Shown one piece after another: positions 53,174 through 62,907 of a stretch of 64,000 nucleotides of DNA; position 1 is the stretch's first letter; every line of letters begins with the position of its first letter. The position numbers were made by a program, and so were the translations under genes. Source of the DNA: Verrucomicrobiota bacterium (GTDB lineage: Bacteria > Verrucomicrobiota > Verrucomicrobiia > Opitutales > Intestinicryptomonadaceae). The notes under the pieces were generated by a model. It was not told the origin of the DNA, ran no database searches, and saw nothing but the letters and a program-made list of their open reading frames with translations. Location of the stretch: assembly GCA_023450935.1 (NCBI GenBank), contig JAEXGH010000016.1, positions 62,001 to 126,000 of the forward strand. The letters are read 5' to 3'.

Positions 53174-54813
53174 TGAAAAATTTCCGTAAATTTTTGAAAA
53201 CCGCCGCTTGCGCGACGGTTGCGGTTGCGTGCCTTTTCGGGTGCTCGAAAAGGCGGACGCACGCCGAGGAAGCCGCGCGCGCCGGTATACTGCTTGTCGG
53301 CAACTCCGCCGACCCCGAATCGCTCGACCCGTCGCTTGCCACGGGTTTCGGGGAATCGCGCATACTCAACGCGCTGTTCGAGGGGCTTGTGGGCGCGGAC
53401 ACGCAAACGCTGGAAGTAAAGCCCGCCGTGGCAAAGAGCTGGGCGGTATCGCCCGACGGGCTCGCATATGTTTTCAAAATCGACGAGAACGCTAAGTGGT
53501 CGGACGGCTCTGCGGTGACGGCTGACGATTTCGTCTTTGCGTGGCGCAGGGCGTTGTCGCCCACGATTGCGTCGGAATACGCGTTTATGCTGGCGGCGAT
53601 AAAAAACGCCAAGGCGTTGGCGTCGGGACGCGAAAGGGATTTCTCCAAGCTGGGCGCAACAGCCGCCGATGCGCGCACGCTTGTTGTGGAGCTTGAAAAA
53701 CCGTGCCCGTATTTTCTCTCGCTTTTGTATCATTCGGTTTTCTTCCCGCTTCACAAGAAAACGCTCGAAAAATTCGGGGCCGACAAATTCCCGAACGCCG
53801 TCTGGACGAAGCCGCAGAACATTGTTTCAAACGGGGCGTTCGTTCTGAAAAGCTGGGAGATAAACAACAAAGTATCGGTGCGCCGCAATCCACATTACCG
53901 CGCGCCCGAACTTGTAAAACTAAACGGCGTCGATTTCCTTCCCATCTCGAACATCAATACCGAAGACCGCGCGTTCCGCGCGGGGCAGCTGCACATAACC
54001 GATTCAATCTGCCCGCACAGAATAGAAAAAATAAAACAAACTGCGCCGCAGACTTTCAGAAGCGCGAAGTGGCTGGGCGTATACTACTACCTGTTCAACA
54101 CCCGCGCAAAGCCGCTCGACGACCCGCGCGTCCGGCTGGCGTTGTCGCTGGCAATAGACCGCCGCGCGATAATCGACAATTTCCTGAAGGCGAACCAGTC
54201 GGAGGCGTATTCGTTCGTGCCCGACGGCTGCGGGTCAATGAAAACTTCGGCTAAAATAGCGCAAGCCCGCGATGTGGAACGCGCCAAAAAACTGCTCGCA
54301 CAGGCGGGATACCCCGACGGCGCGGGCTTCCCGAAAATCAAAATAACCTACAACGAGTCGGTTCAGCACAAACCGATAGCCGAGGCAATCCAGAATATGT
54401 GGAAAACCGCGCTGGGAATCGACGCCGAACTCTACAACCTCTCGTGGCCGGCGTATCTTGCCGCGCGGCGCAACGGCGACTTCGAAGTTGCGCGCTCCAG
54501 CTGGATTGGCGACTTTGCCGAACCCGAAAGTTTTCTCGACATCTTTTCCAAAACAAGCGCAATGAACCATAGCGGCTGGGCGAATCCGAAATTCGACGCC
54601 ATGCTCGCAGCCGCGCGCAACGCAAAAACGCGCGCCGCGCGTCTGCAACTGCTTTCGGAGGCCGAGGCGTTGATGATGGCCGAAGCCCCGATTATGCCGA
54701 TTTACTTCTACTCCAAAGTCTACCAAATAAGCCCGCTCGTCAGGGGCTGGAATTCGAACCTGCTCGACTACCACGATTTCAAGGGAGTATCACTGGAGGA
54801 CGTAAAACGATGA
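53173..54813 (+). CDS. oppA: Oligopeptide-binding lipoprotein (OppA-like, SBP family 5)
   Basis: 546 residues from MKNFRKFLKTAACAT, starting on a TGATG overlap. The lipobox LFGC gives a lipid-anchored cysteine at about residue 24; signal peptidase II is encoded at 35.4 kb. PESLDPSLATGFGESRILNALFEGL and the later YYYLFNTRAKPLDDPRVRLALSLAIDR are the SBP family 5 signatures. Captures peptides in the periplasm for OppBCDF. Placed inside the operon between ATPase and permease genes. Confidence 0.93.
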   Translation: MKNFRKFLKTAACATVAVACLFGCSKRRTHAEEAARAGILLVGNSADPESLDPSLATGFGESRILNALFEGLVGADTQTLEVKPAVAKSWAVSPDGLAYVFKIDENAKWSDGSAVTADDFVFAWRRALSPTIASEYAFMLAAIKNAKALASGRERDFSKLGATAADARTLVVELEKPCPYFLSLLYHSVFFPLHKKTLEKFGADKFPNAVWTKPQNIVSNGAFVLKSWEINNKVSVRRNPHYRAPELVKLNGVDFLPISNINTEDRAFRAGQLHITDSICPHRIEKIKQTAPQTFRSAKWLGVYYYLFNTRAKPLDDPRVRLALSLAIDRRAIIDNFLKANQSEAYSFVPDGCGSMKTSAKIAQARDVERAKKLLAQAGYPDGAGFPKIKITYNESVQHKPIAEAIQNMWKTALGIDAELYNLSWPAYLAARRNGDFEVARSSWIGDFAEPESFLDIFSKTSAMNHSGWANPKFDAMLAAARNAKTRAARLQLLSEAEALMMAEAPIMPIYFYSKVYQISPLVRGWNSNLLDYHDFKGVSLEDVKR

Positions 54814-55733
54814 AATTTGTTGTAAGAAGATTTTTGGAGGCAGTCCCCGTTTTCCTCTTCATAATAACGGCTGTTTGGACGATGGTAAGGTTCGTTCCCG
54901 GAGGACCTTTCGATAGGGAACGCCCCGCAAGCGAGGAGACAATAGCCGCACTTAACGCCTACTACGGACTGGACAAGCCGATGTATGCGCAGTATTTGAA
55001 TTTTCTCAAAAACCTCGCGCGCGGCGACCTCGGGCCGTCGTATAAATACAAGGGCTGGAGCGTGGCCGAAATACTCGCGCAAAAGGCGGTCGTCTCCCTG
55101 CAACTGGGGAGCGTCGCGCTTGTGATTGCGATTGTCTTCGGGATAGTCTTGGGCGTGCTTTCGGCTACGCTGCGCGGCGCGGCGCAAAGCATGTTGTCGG
55201 CGGTTTCGCTGGCGGGGGTGTGCCTGCCGTCAATGGTGCTTGGACCTGTTTTAATTTTGGTGTTTTCGCTCAAATTCGGAGCGTTCAACGCGATGGGCTG
55301 GAGCGAATTCCCGTCCGATGCAGTTTTGCCCTCGATTACGCTTGCGCTGTTTTACGTGGCTTGGGTTGCCCGCCTCACCCGAAGCGGGGTTGCCGACGAG
55401 CTCGGCAAGGCATACGTCAGAACCGCGCGCGCAAAGGGCGTGGGAGAAACGAAAATTTTGTTCGTGCACATTTTAAGAAACGCGCTGAAGCCTACGGTGT
55501 CGTATTTGGGCCCCGCGGCGGCGGGACTGCTTACGGGGTCTTTTGTTGTGGAAAGCATTTTCCAGATTCCGGGTCTCGGAAAATTTTTCATTTCGAGCGC
55601 GCTCGACAACGACTACACTATGATTCTCGGCTGTGTAATGCTCTACGCGGCGTTCATAATAGTTTTCAACCTGCTCTCCGACATAATCCTTGCGCTGATG
55701 AACCCGCGCATAGCAAAGGAGCTGAAAAAATGA
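54810..55733 (+). CDS. oppB: Oligopeptide ABC transporter permease (OppB-like)
   Basis: 307 residues, six predicted membrane spans. PGGPFDRERPASEE and the conserved YGLDKPMYAQYLNFL follow the first span. The EAA loop is in VRTARAKGVGETKILFVHILRNAL, and GSFVVESIFQIPGLGKFF is a family signature. It overlaps oppA by four bases (ATGA) and oppC by four. Confidence 0.95.
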   Translation: MKFVVRRFLEAVPVFLFIITAVWTMVRFVPGGPFDRERPASEETIAALNAYYGLDKPMYAQYLNFLKNLARGDLGPSYKYKGWSVAEILAQKAVVSLQLGSVALVIAIVFGIVLGVLSATLRGAAQSMLSAVSLAGVCLPSMVLGPVLILVFSLKFGAFNAMGWSEFPSDAVLPSITLALFYVAWVARLTRSGVADELGKAYVRTARAKGVGETKILFVHILRNALKPTVSYLGPAAAGLLTGSFVVESIFQIPGLGKFFISSALDNDYTMILGCVMLYAAFIIVFNLLSDIILALMNPRIAKELKK

Positions 55734-56569
55734 CGCCCCGCAGCCCGACAATCGCCCGCGTTTTCGCAAAGATTTTCGCCGACAAACTCGCCGCGGTCTG
55801 CCTGGTATTCGTGGTTGCCGTGGCGGCGTGCTGTTTTCTTGCCGACTTCGTAGCGCCTTTCGACTCGGTCGCCCAAGACCTGTCGGTCGGGCTTCAACCG
55901 CCGAGCGCGCGCCATATTTTCGGGACCGACAATCTCGGGCGCGACGTGTTTTCGCGCATTCTCTACGGGGGGAGAGTGTCGTTTGCGGTGGCGGTTATTG
56001 CAACGTTCGTGGCGGTGGCAATAGGCGTCGCCTACGGAACGGTATCGGCAATGTGCGGCGGCGCGGTGGACTCGCTTATGATGCGCTTTGTTGACATAAT
56101 CTACACGCTGCCGTTTACGATTTTCGTGATACTGCTTATGGTGGCGTTCGGGAGGTCGATTGTGCTCGTGTTTGTGGCAATCGGCGCGGTGGAGTGGCTT
56201 ACTATGGCGCGCATTTCGCGGGCGTCGGCGTTGGAGATAAAATCGCGGCAGTTCGTGGAGGCGGCGGAGTGCATGGGGCAGTCGAAAAGCGGAATATTTT
56301 TCAAACATATTCTGCCGAATATGCTCTCGCCGATTTTCGCGTGCGCCGCGCTTACGGTGCCGAGCGTGATGATGTTGGAGGCGTTCCTGAGTTTTCTGGG
56401 CTTGGGCGTGCAGGCGCCGCTGCCATCGTGGGGAAGCCTCATCAAAGACGGCGCGGAGTTTATGGAAGACGCCCCGTGGCTGCTCGTTTTCCCGTCGGCA
56501 TTTTTCTGCGCAACGCTGTTCGCGCTCAACAGAGTGGGTGAGGCATTGTCGGAAAGGGGCGCGAAGTGA
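55730..56569 (+). CDS. oppC: Oligopeptide ABC transporter permease (OppC-like)
   Basis: 279 residues starting MTPRSPTIARVFAKIFADK on an ATGA overlap with oppB; an earlier start in frame would overlap oppB deeply. HIFGTDNLGRDVFSRILYGGR is the OppC N-terminal signature; EAA loop FVEAAECMGQSKSGIFFKHILPN; LSFLGLGVQAPLPSWGSLIKDG near the end. Last transporter gene, overlapping the flavoprotein gene by four bases. Confidence 0.95.
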   Translation: MTPRSPTIARVFAKIFADKLAAVCLVFVVAVAACCFLADFVAPFDSVAQDLSVGLQPPSARHIFGTDNLGRDVFSRILYGGRVSFAVAVIATFVAVAIGVAYGTVSAMCGGAVDSLMMRFVDIIYTLPFTIFVILLMVAFGRSIVLVFVAIGAVEWLTMARISRASALEIKSRQFVEAAECMGQSKSGIFFKHILPNMLSPIFACAALTVPSVMMLEAFLSFLGLGVQAPLPSWGSLIKDGAEFMEDAPWLLVFPSAFFCATLFALNRVGEALSERGAK

Positions 56570-57768
56570 AAATAGCGGTAATAGGCGCGGGCGCGGCGGG
56601 CGTTTTCTGTGCGGCGAATTTGTCGGAGAAATTCGAAGTCGAAATTTTCGAAGCGCAAAACAAACCGCTCAAAAAACTTCTGCTTACGGGCGGCGGACGC
56701 TGCAATTTCACGAACGAAAACATCGACGCCCAAGACTTGAAAAACTTCTACCCGCGCGGTGCTAACAACCTGAAAAAATCGTTCCGCAACCTTTCGTGCG
56801 CCGGCGTGCGCGCTCTTTTTGCCGAATGGGGCGTTCCCTCAAAAACGGAGGACGAAGGCCGCGTGTTCCCCGTCTCCGACGACGCCCGCACAATCGCCTC
56901 AATGCTGCTTAAAAAAGCCGCTCGGGCGAATATTTCGGCTTCCGCGCCCGCAGAACGCATCGAGAAATTCGACGGCGGATTCCGCATAACAACCCAGAAC
57001 GGCGTTGCGGTGTTCGACGCCGCAATATTTGCCTGCGGCGGCAAGTGGAGCGGCTCTCTCAAGAAATCGCTGGAACAGCTGGGGCACAAATTCGTCCCCG
57101 AAATCCCGTCGCTTTTCGCGCTGCGTTGCAACTTGGCAAGCGACGCGGGTTGGAAAAGCGGAATAACGCTCAACGCCGAAATTTCGCTCGGCAAAACCGC
57201 CGCAGCGGGTGCGCTGCTTACTACGCACTTCGGCCTTACAGGCCCCGCCGCTCTCAAGTTTTCGGCGTTTGCCGCGCGCGAATTGGCGGAATGCGGATAC
57301 AACGCCGACGTAAAAATATCGTTTGTCCGAAGCCCCGAAAGCCTGTCGCGTTTTTTCGCGCGGGCGCGCGCAACAGAACCGAAAAAACTGATGAAAAATT
57401 TCCGACCGCCCGAAATCCCGATTGCCTTTTGGGAATATGTCCTCTGCAAAACGGGCGCGAACGCGCAATGCAACTACGCCAATCTTTCAAAGACCGACGA
57501 GAAAAAAATCTCCGATTTCCTCTGCGCCGCCGACGCGCAAATACTCGGACGCGCCTCAGAACAGGGAGAATTCGTAACCTGCGGGGGGCTTGACCGCGCC
57601 GATTTCGACTTCGCGACAATGCAAAGCAGGCGGATAGAAAACCTGTTTGCGCTCGGCGAATGTCTTGACATCGACGCAATCACGGGCGGCTACAATCTGC
57701 ACGCCGCTTGGGCTACTGCCAAAACATGCGCAAACTTCCTAAATAAAAAACTCGAAAATAAAGCTTGA
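56566..57768 (+). CDS. HI0933/BaiN-family flavoprotein
   Basis: 400 residues with a GTG start on a GTGA overlap with oppC. FAD-binding GAGAAG (7-12), then LLLTGGGRCNFTN (family hallmark), CGGKWSG, LTTHFGLTGPAALKFS, and the C-terminal GECLDIDAITGGYNLHAAWATAK. Family members are FAD-dependent oxidoreductases, some acting on bile-acid intermediates, but most have no proven substrate. Its role next to a peptide transporter is unclear. A strong terminator follows. Confidence 0.88.
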   Translation: MKIAVIGAGAAGVFCAANLSEKFEVEIFEAQNKPLKKLLLTGGGRCNFTNENIDAQDLKNFYPRGANNLKKSFRNLSCAGVRALFAEWGVPSKTEDEGRVFPVSDDARTIASMLLKKAARANISASAPAERIEKFDGGFRITTQNGVAVFDAAIFACGGKWSGSLKKSLEQLGHKFVPEIPSLFALRCNLASDAGWKSGITLNAEISLGKTAAAGALLTTHFGLTGPAALKFSAFAARELAECGYNADVKISFVRSPESLSRFFARARATEPKKLMKNFRPPEIPIAFWEYVLCKTGANAQCNYANLSKTDEKKISDFLCAADAQILGRASEQGEFVTCGGLDRADFDFATMQSRRIENLFALGECLDIDAITGGYNLHAAWATAKTCANFLNKKLENKA

Positions 57769-57837
57769 TTTTTTAAAAATATCTCCGATTATAGGAGCAT
57801 AAAACAAAAAATTTCCTCCCCCATCATATATAGATAG

Positions 57838-57877
57838 CACCGCCCGAATGAAATTATTTCGGGCGGTGTCTTTTTAT
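57838..57877 (+). terminator. Rho-independent terminator of the opp operon
   Basis: Arms CACCGCCCGAA (57838-57848) and TTCGGGCGGTG (57858-57868), followed by TCTTTTTAT. Confidence 0.9.
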
Positions 57878-57964
57878 CGGCGCGCGGCAACCGTGCAAAA
57901 GAACGCCCCGCCTCGGGAGAAAAAAACATTGTAAACGCGCTCCCGAAACCCCACTATGTAAACA

Positions 57965-59188
57965 ATGGAATTCGACGTAAACAAAATCAGGGAAGACTTC
58001 CCCATTCTTTCGCAAAAGCTCAAATCGGGCAAGCAGCTTGTCTATTTCGACAACGCCGCAACCGCGCAAAAGCCGAAGCGTGTAATAGACGCCACAGCCG
58101 CGTTCTACCTCAACGACAACGCCAATATCCACCGCGGCTCATACGAACTAAGCGACCTATCAACAACCCTCTACGAACATGCCCGCCAAACGCTAAAAGA
58201 ATTCCTGCACGCTCACGACCAATACGAGGCGGTCTTCACACAGGGCGCAACCGAAGCCCTCAACATAGTGGCTCAATGCTGGGGTGCAGACAATCTCCGC
58301 GCCGGCGACGAAATTCTGCTCTCGGAAATGGAGCACCACGCAAACATTGTTCCGTGGCAGTTCGTAGCGCAGAAAACGGGTGCAAAAATCCGCGTCGCGA
58401 AAATCGCGCCCGACGGCGGGCTCGACTTGGACGACTTCGACTCCAAGCTTTCGGAAAGAACGAAAATCGTTTCAATCGCCCACGCCTCGAATGTCCTCGG
58501 CACTGTAAACGACATCGCCCTGCTCTGCAAAAAGGCGAAAAAATTCGGCGCAAAATTCTCGGTCGACGCAGCGCAGTCTTCGCCGCACTTTCTCGACGAC
58601 CTCCGCCTTGCCGACATCGACTTCATCTCGCTTTCCTCCCACAAATGTTTCGGCCCCACGGGCAGCGGCGCGCTTGTTGCAAAGCGCGAGATTCTCGACA
58701 AAATGCGCCCGTGGAAATTCGGCGGCGACATGATTGAAAACGTCGCTTGGAGCGGCACTACTTTCCGCCCCGCGCCCGAACGTTTCGAGGCGGGCACGCC
58801 GAACATCGCAGGCAACATAGTCTTTGCCGAAGCATGCAAGTATATGAACTCTCTCGACCGCGCCGCCGTGCACGCGCACGAAACGCAGCTTCTAAACGCC
58901 CTCACCGAGGAGCTTGAAAATTTCGAGGGGCTGCGGATTTTCGGCACGGCAAAAAACAAGGTTTCAGTAGTGTCTTTCGCCGTAGACGGCGTGCACCCGA
59001 ACGACATTTCAGTAATGCTGAACAACTACGGCATAGCAATCCGCACGGGCCACCACTGCGCCGAACCGCTAATGGGAACGCTCGGCGTATCGGGCACTTG
59101 CAGGGCGTCGCTTGCGTTCTACAACACGCTCGACGAAGTTGACTACTTTGCAAAATCACTCGCCCACATTCTCAAAATCCTCCGCTAA
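57965..59188 (+). CDS. sufS: Cysteine desulfurase, SufS type
   Basis: PLP enzyme that supplies sulfur for iron-sulfur clusters. 407 residues. The PLP lysine is K227 in SLSSHKCFGPTG, the sulfur-accepting cysteine is C365 in RTGHHCAEPLM. Group II features (no long loop before the cysteine) match SufS. No other suf gene is adjacent. The stop is followed by three family A repeats. Confidence 0.93.
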   Translation: MEFDVNKIREDFPILSQKLKSGKQLVYFDNAATAQKPKRVIDATAAFYLNDNANIHRGSYELSDLSTTLYEHARQTLKEFLHAHDQYEAVFTQGATEALNIVAQCWGADNLRAGDEILLSEMEHHANIVPWQFVAQKTGAKIRVAKIAPDGGLDLDDFDSKLSERTKIVSIAHASNVLGTVNDIALLCKKAKKFGAKFSVDAAQSSPHFLDDLRLADIDFISLSSHKCFGPTGSGALVAKREILDKMRPWKFGGDMIENVAWSGTTFRPAPERFEAGTPNIAGNIVFAEACKYMNSLDRAAVHAHETQLLNALTEELENFEGLRIFGTAKNKVSVVSFAVDGVHPNDISVMLNNYGIAIRTGHHCAEPLMGTLGVSGTCRASLAFYNTLDEVDYFAKSLAHILKILR

Positions 59189-59204
59189 ATTTTTTATGTT
59201 TCCT

Positions 59205-59306
59205 AAAGGGGCGGCGATTGGCGTAGCCAATGCCGCTTTGGTTATTTGTTGAAGTTTTTTACATTTCCTAAAGCGGCGGCGATTGAGCTTTACTCAATCC
59301 GCCTTT
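59205..59306. repeat. Two tandem family A repeats after sufS
   Basis: Copy 59205-59239 has inner arms ATTGGC-GTA-GCCAAT; copy 59270-59306 has ATTGAG-CTTTA-CTCAAT. Both are preceded by TTTTTTA(C/T)(A/G)TTTCCTAAAG and followed by TTATTTGTT(A/G)AAG, giving a unit of about 65 bases. Confidence 0.75.
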
Positions 59307-59329
59307 GATTATTTGTTAAAGCCTGTGTC

Positions 59330-59692
59330 CTTTTATAGCGCGTCAAACGTAGTTTTAGGCAAAGTTTCACGTTTTTGTTGCGCTGGTTTTTTTACATTTC
59401 CTAAGGTGGCGGCGATTGAGCTTTGCTCAACCCGCCTTTGATTACTGATTGAAGCCCGTCCCTCTTGAGAACGCGTCATCACAAAAGTTGCCGTAGGCAA
59501 GCTTTTGGGAAGTATAATTGCGTAGCAATTACCCCGCAGGGGTGAGACGAGCACCACTGTGCGAGCGAATACAAATTGAGCTTCAGGCGAGGCTTCAAAA
59601 AAAATTTGCGGTGGCGGCTGTAGTTAGCCTACTGCCCCACTGCAAATTTTTTTTGAAACGTAGCATCAAGCCAATTTCACGCGCTATAAAAG
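59330..59692. repeat. Repeat island bounded by 14-base inverted repeats, with family A and B elements
   Basis: Ends CTTTTATAGCGCGT (59330-59343) and ACGCGCTATAAAAG (59679-59692) are exact inverted copies; the right one lies in the last codons of the adjacent minus-strand oxidoreductase gene. Inside: a truncated family B start (59341-59382), a family A copy (59403-59439, TTGAGC-TTT-GCTCAA), then small hairpins CAAAAG/CTTTTG with TTGCC-GTA-GGCAA, AATTGC-GTA-GCAATT and CCCC-GCA-GGGG. B3 (59573-59677) has AAATTG..GCTT / AAGCCAATTT and the perfect 16-base stem 59594-59609 with 59642-59657. Confidence 0.75.
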
Positions 59693-60753
59693 AAGCGACG
59701 AACGTGCCGACTTATATCCGCTTCACTGTCGAGAGGCTTCCCTCCCTCCAAATACTCCGCAAACTCCTCCGCAAAATACGGGCTTAACGCATACCCCTTC
59801 GACCCGAATCCGTTGAACGAATACAACGCCCCGAATTTCGGGTGCTTTCCCAAATGCGGACGCGTCGTCGCCGTGCACGGACGCACACCCGCGCTGTGGT
59901 TTACAACGCGCAACTCGCCCGCATTCGTTAAAATGTTGCCAACCGCACCGAGCAACTCGGCGCGCGCTGCGGCGGTCGGCACAGTGTCGAGGTGCTCCCT
60001 GTCCCAAGTAGAGCCTATCCTGAATTGGTCTTCGGCGCACTTCATAATCCAGTTGCCGCGGTGGATTATGTGCTCGGGAATATCCGCCGTGTCTGACTGA
60101 AGCTGCAAAATTTCTCCCTTTGCGCATCGATACGGAAGCCAGTTGAAATACGGATTGTTCACCGCCTGCCAGCCTTCGCAAAAAACAACGGCGCGCGCGG
60201 AAATGTCGCCGTATTCTGCGCCGCCGTCGGGGAGAAGACGGAGGCGGGAATAGTCGAACCGCTCGTTGCGCAGAATGCCGAGCGAGTTGAAGAAGCGCGC
60301 GAACGCGGGCATAATGGCGGACGGCTCGACCCAAGCGGAACGCTCTATGAAGTGGTGCCCGAAACCGTCGTTGAGCGACTCGAAAACCGGTTCCGACGCG
60401 CCTTCGCCGATGAATTCGGCATACTCCGAATCCGCCTTGCGCCTGCTCCAGAGCGCGTGCTCTTCGGGCGACTTGCAAAGCTGGAGGATTTTCCTGTCGT
60501 GGAAAAACTTTGCGTGCAACGCAGATTCGAGCGACGCATAGAATTTTTTCGCGAACGGGTGCGCAAGCGCGCTGCGCCAGCTCTTTACGAGGCGCTGCCC
60601 CGTTATGGGGTTTATCACGCCCGCCGCAACAAGGCAGGCGGCGTCGCGCCAAGACGGGTCAAAAACCGCCACTTTTTTGCCGCGCGAGACAAGCGCGTAT
60701 GCCAAATTAGAACCGGCGATACCCTGCCCCGCGACGATGTAATCGACGCGCAT
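59677..60753 (-). CDS. FAD-dependent oxidoreductase, DAO family
   Basis: Start at MRVDYIVAGQGIAGSNLAYAL (358 residues), two bases after the ruvB stop. GxGxxG-type GQGIAGS (9-15) binds FAD; GVINPITGQRLVKSWR and GVRPCTATTRPHLGKHP with FNGFGSKGYALSPYFAEEF match amino-acid-oxidase-like proteins near the MnmC C-terminal domain. Substrate unknown. Second gene after ruvB; the last codons and the TGA stop lie in repeat sequence (14-base inverted repeat). Confidence 0.82.
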   Translation of the reverse strand: MRVDYIVAGQGIAGSNLAYALVSRGKKVAVFDPSWRDAACLVAAGVINPITGQRLVKSWRSALAHPFAKKFYASLESALHAKFFHDRKILQLCKSPEEHALWSRRKADSEYAEFIGEGASEPVFESLNDGFGHHFIERSAWVEPSAIMPAFARFFNSLGILRNERFDYSRLRLLPDGGAEYGDISARAVVFCEGWQAVNNPYFNWLPYRCAKGEILQLQSDTADIPEHIIHRGNWIMKCAEDQFRIGSTWDREHLDTVPTAAARAELLGAVGNILTNAGELRVVNHSAGVRPCTATTRPHLGKHPKFGALYSFNGFGSKGYALSPYFAEEFAEYLEGGKPLDSEADISRHVRRFFYSA

Positions 60754-60755
60754 AC

Positions 60756-61778
60756 TCAGAAAAGAAACCCCTGCTCGGAATTGTTTTGCAATTCCAAAAC
60801 CTCCCACGCCTTTTCCGTGAGAACCCTTCCCTGCGGCGTTCTGCGAATGTATCCCTCCTGAATGAGGTAGGGCTCGTGGACTTCCTCGAGCGTGTCGGCC
60901 TCTTCGTTCACGGCAACCGCAACAGTCCCCAAGCCGACGGGCCCGCCCTTGTAGTTTTTCGCCATGACAGAAAGCACGCGCTTGTCCATTTCGTCAAGCC
61001 CGTTTTCGTCGATTTCCAGAAGCTCGAGGGCGCGCACGGCTATTTCGCGCGTGATTTTGCCGTCGGCTTTTTCCTGCGCGTAGTCGCGAACGAAGCGGAT
61101 TAGCTGGTTGACTATTCGCGGCGTTCCTCGGGCGCGGCGGGCGATTTCGTCCGCGCCGAACTTGTCGATTTCCACGTTCAGCAATCCGCACGAACGCATC
61201 ACGATTTTCACAAGCTCCGCGCGCGAATAATAGTCGAGACGCGTCTGCAGCGTAAAGCGGCTGCGCAGCGGCGCAGTCAGCAAGCCCGTGCGCGTGGTAG
61301 CCCCAACGAGGGTGAAGCGCGGCACGTTCAGACGCACACTGCGGGCGTTTGGCCCTTGGTCAATCATGATGTCTATGCGGAAATCCTCCATCGCGCTGTA
61401 GAGGAACTCTTCGACGGTGCGCGAAATTCTGTGGATTTCGTCGATAAAAAGAATGTCGCCCTCCTGCAAATTAGTAAGCAACCCCGCCAAATCGGAAGCC
61501 TTCTCTATGACCGGCCCCGACGTCACGCGCGCCTGCACGCCCATTTCGTTGGCGAGAATGAAAGCAAGCGTTGTTTTGCCCAGCCCCGGAGGCCCGTGGA
61601 GGAGAATGTGGTCGAGGCAGTCGCCCCTGCGCTTTGCCGCGCCCACCATAATCTTCAGCCGTTCGACTGTTTTTTCCTGCCCCGTAAAGGCGTCGAAACC
61701 GACGGGGCGCAACGACAAATCCGTTTCGTCGTCGCGGCGTTCGAGCGCGTCCTGCAAATAGTCGGTTCCCGTTTCCAT
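60756..61778 (-). CDS. ruvB: Holliday junction branch-migration ATPase RuvB
   Basis: Motor of the RuvAB complex in recombination repair. 340 residues, normal. [15 protein letters not shown], Walker A GPPGLGKT (62-69), Walker B DEIHR (113-117), sensor [17 protein letters not shown], and the C-terminal winged-helix with [17 protein letters not shown]. ruvA and ruvC are not in the window. Divergent from recF, 55 bases between starts. Confidence 0.97.
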   Translation of the reverse strand: METGTDYLQDALERRDDETDLSLRPVGFDAFTGQEKTVERLKIMVGAAKRRGDCLDHILLHGPPGLGKTTLAFILANEMGVQARVTSGPVIEKASDLAGLLTNLQEGDILFIDEIHRISRTVEEFLYSAMEDFRIDIMIDQGPNARSVRLNVPRFTLVGATTRTGLLTAPLRSRFTLQTRLDYYSRAELVKIVMRSCGLLNVEIDKFGADEIARRARGTPRIVNQLIRFVRDYAQEKADGKITREIAVRALELLEIDENGLDEMDKRVLSVMAKNYKGGPVGLGTVAVAVNEEADTLEEVHEPYLIQEGYIRRTPQGRVLTEKAWEVLELQNNSEQGFLF

Positions 61779-61833
61779 AAAAATCTTTACATTATGCCGA
61801 TTAAGTTAGACGCTATACGCATAGTTTTGTTTT

Positions 61834-62907
61834 GTGAAGTTAAATTTTATCAGATTGCGAAATTTTAGAAATGCGGAGTTTGCCGAAATCGCCGCCGCGG
61901 GAGAGTCGCTGTGGGTTTTCGGGAAAAACGCGCAGGGCAAAACGAATCTGCTTGAAGCCGTGGGCGCGCTTAACGCGGCGCGCTCCTTCAGGACTTCCTC
62001 GCTTGAAACGCTTGTGCGCGCGGGCGAGAAGTCGGCGCAAATCCTTGCGGAGGTGCAAACGGCGGCGAGCGGAAAAACGGAGATAGAGATGTCATTCGGC
62101 GCGGAAAAATCGCTGAAAGTTGACGGCAGCGAAACGAAACTTTCCGAATACCTCGGAAAATTCCCCGCGCTGGCAATCACGAATGAAGACATCAGACTCA
62201 TACGCGGTTCGCCCGAAATACGCCGCAAGGATATGGACATGTTCATTTCGTCGATTGACGCCGAATATTTCGAGATTTTGCGCCGCTACTACCGCGCGCT
62301 TGCCCAGCGCAATGCACTGCTTAAAAACACCGAGACAGACGCTCATTTATTCGACGCATTCGAGTCCGAAATGGCGCAATGCGCCGCCGTGCTGATACAA
62401 AAGCGCAAAGACGTTTTCGCCCAACTCGGGAACTCGGCTTCTGGCAAATACGAAACGCTTGCGGGGCAGTCGCCCGACTGCGCGCGGATTTCGCTCAAGC
62501 CCAACTGCGACGCCGACTCCGCCGAGGCATTCGCCGAAATGCTGCGCAAAAACCGCCCCTCCGACGCCGAACGCCGAACGACACAAAAGGGAATACACCG
62601 CGACGATTTCAAAATTTTCGTGGACGAAAAAGACGCCAAGCTCTACGCCTCGGAAGGGCAACAAAAATCGGCAGCCATCGCCATCAGGCTCGCCCAATTT
62701 GAAATGTATGCCGCAATTCTGCGCGAAGAACCGTTGCTTGTATGCGACGACATTCTCGGCGAGCTCGACGCCTCAAGGCGCGAAAAATTCTGGCAAACGC
62801 TAAGCCCCACGGCTCAGGTTGTGGCGTCTTCGACCGAAAAAATTTCGCAACCCGACAGGGTTTGGAAAATATTAAACGTTGAAAACGGGACGTTCAATGA
62901 GTGTTGA
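61834..62907 (+). CDS. recF: DNA replication and repair protein RecF
   Basis: SMC-like ATPase that loads RecA at gaps with RecO and RecR. 357 residues, GTG start (MKLNFIRLRNFRNAEF). Walker A GKNAQGKT (30-37), KGIHRDDFKIFVDEK before the signature region, SEGQQKSAAIAIRLAQ, and Walker B LLVCDDILGELDASR. Located beside ruvB, not in the dnaA-dnaN-gyrB context. Overlaps the next gene by 11 bases. Confidence 0.94.
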   Translation: MKLNFIRLRNFRNAEFAEIAAAGESLWVFGKNAQGKTNLLEAVGALNAARSFRTSSLETLVRAGEKSAQILAEVQTAASGKTEIEMSFGAEKSLKVDGSETKLSEYLGKFPALAITNEDIRLIRGSPEIRRKDMDMFISSIDAEYFEILRRYYRALAQRNALLKNTETDAHLFDAFESEMAQCAAVLIQKRKDVFAQLGNSASGKYETLAGQSPDCARISLKPNCDADSAEAFAEMLRKNRPSDAERRTTQKGIHRDDFKIFVDEKDAKLYASEGQQKSAAIAIRLAQFEMYAAILREEPLLVCDDILGELDASRREKFWQTLSPTAQVVASSTEKISQPDRVWKILNVENGTFNEC

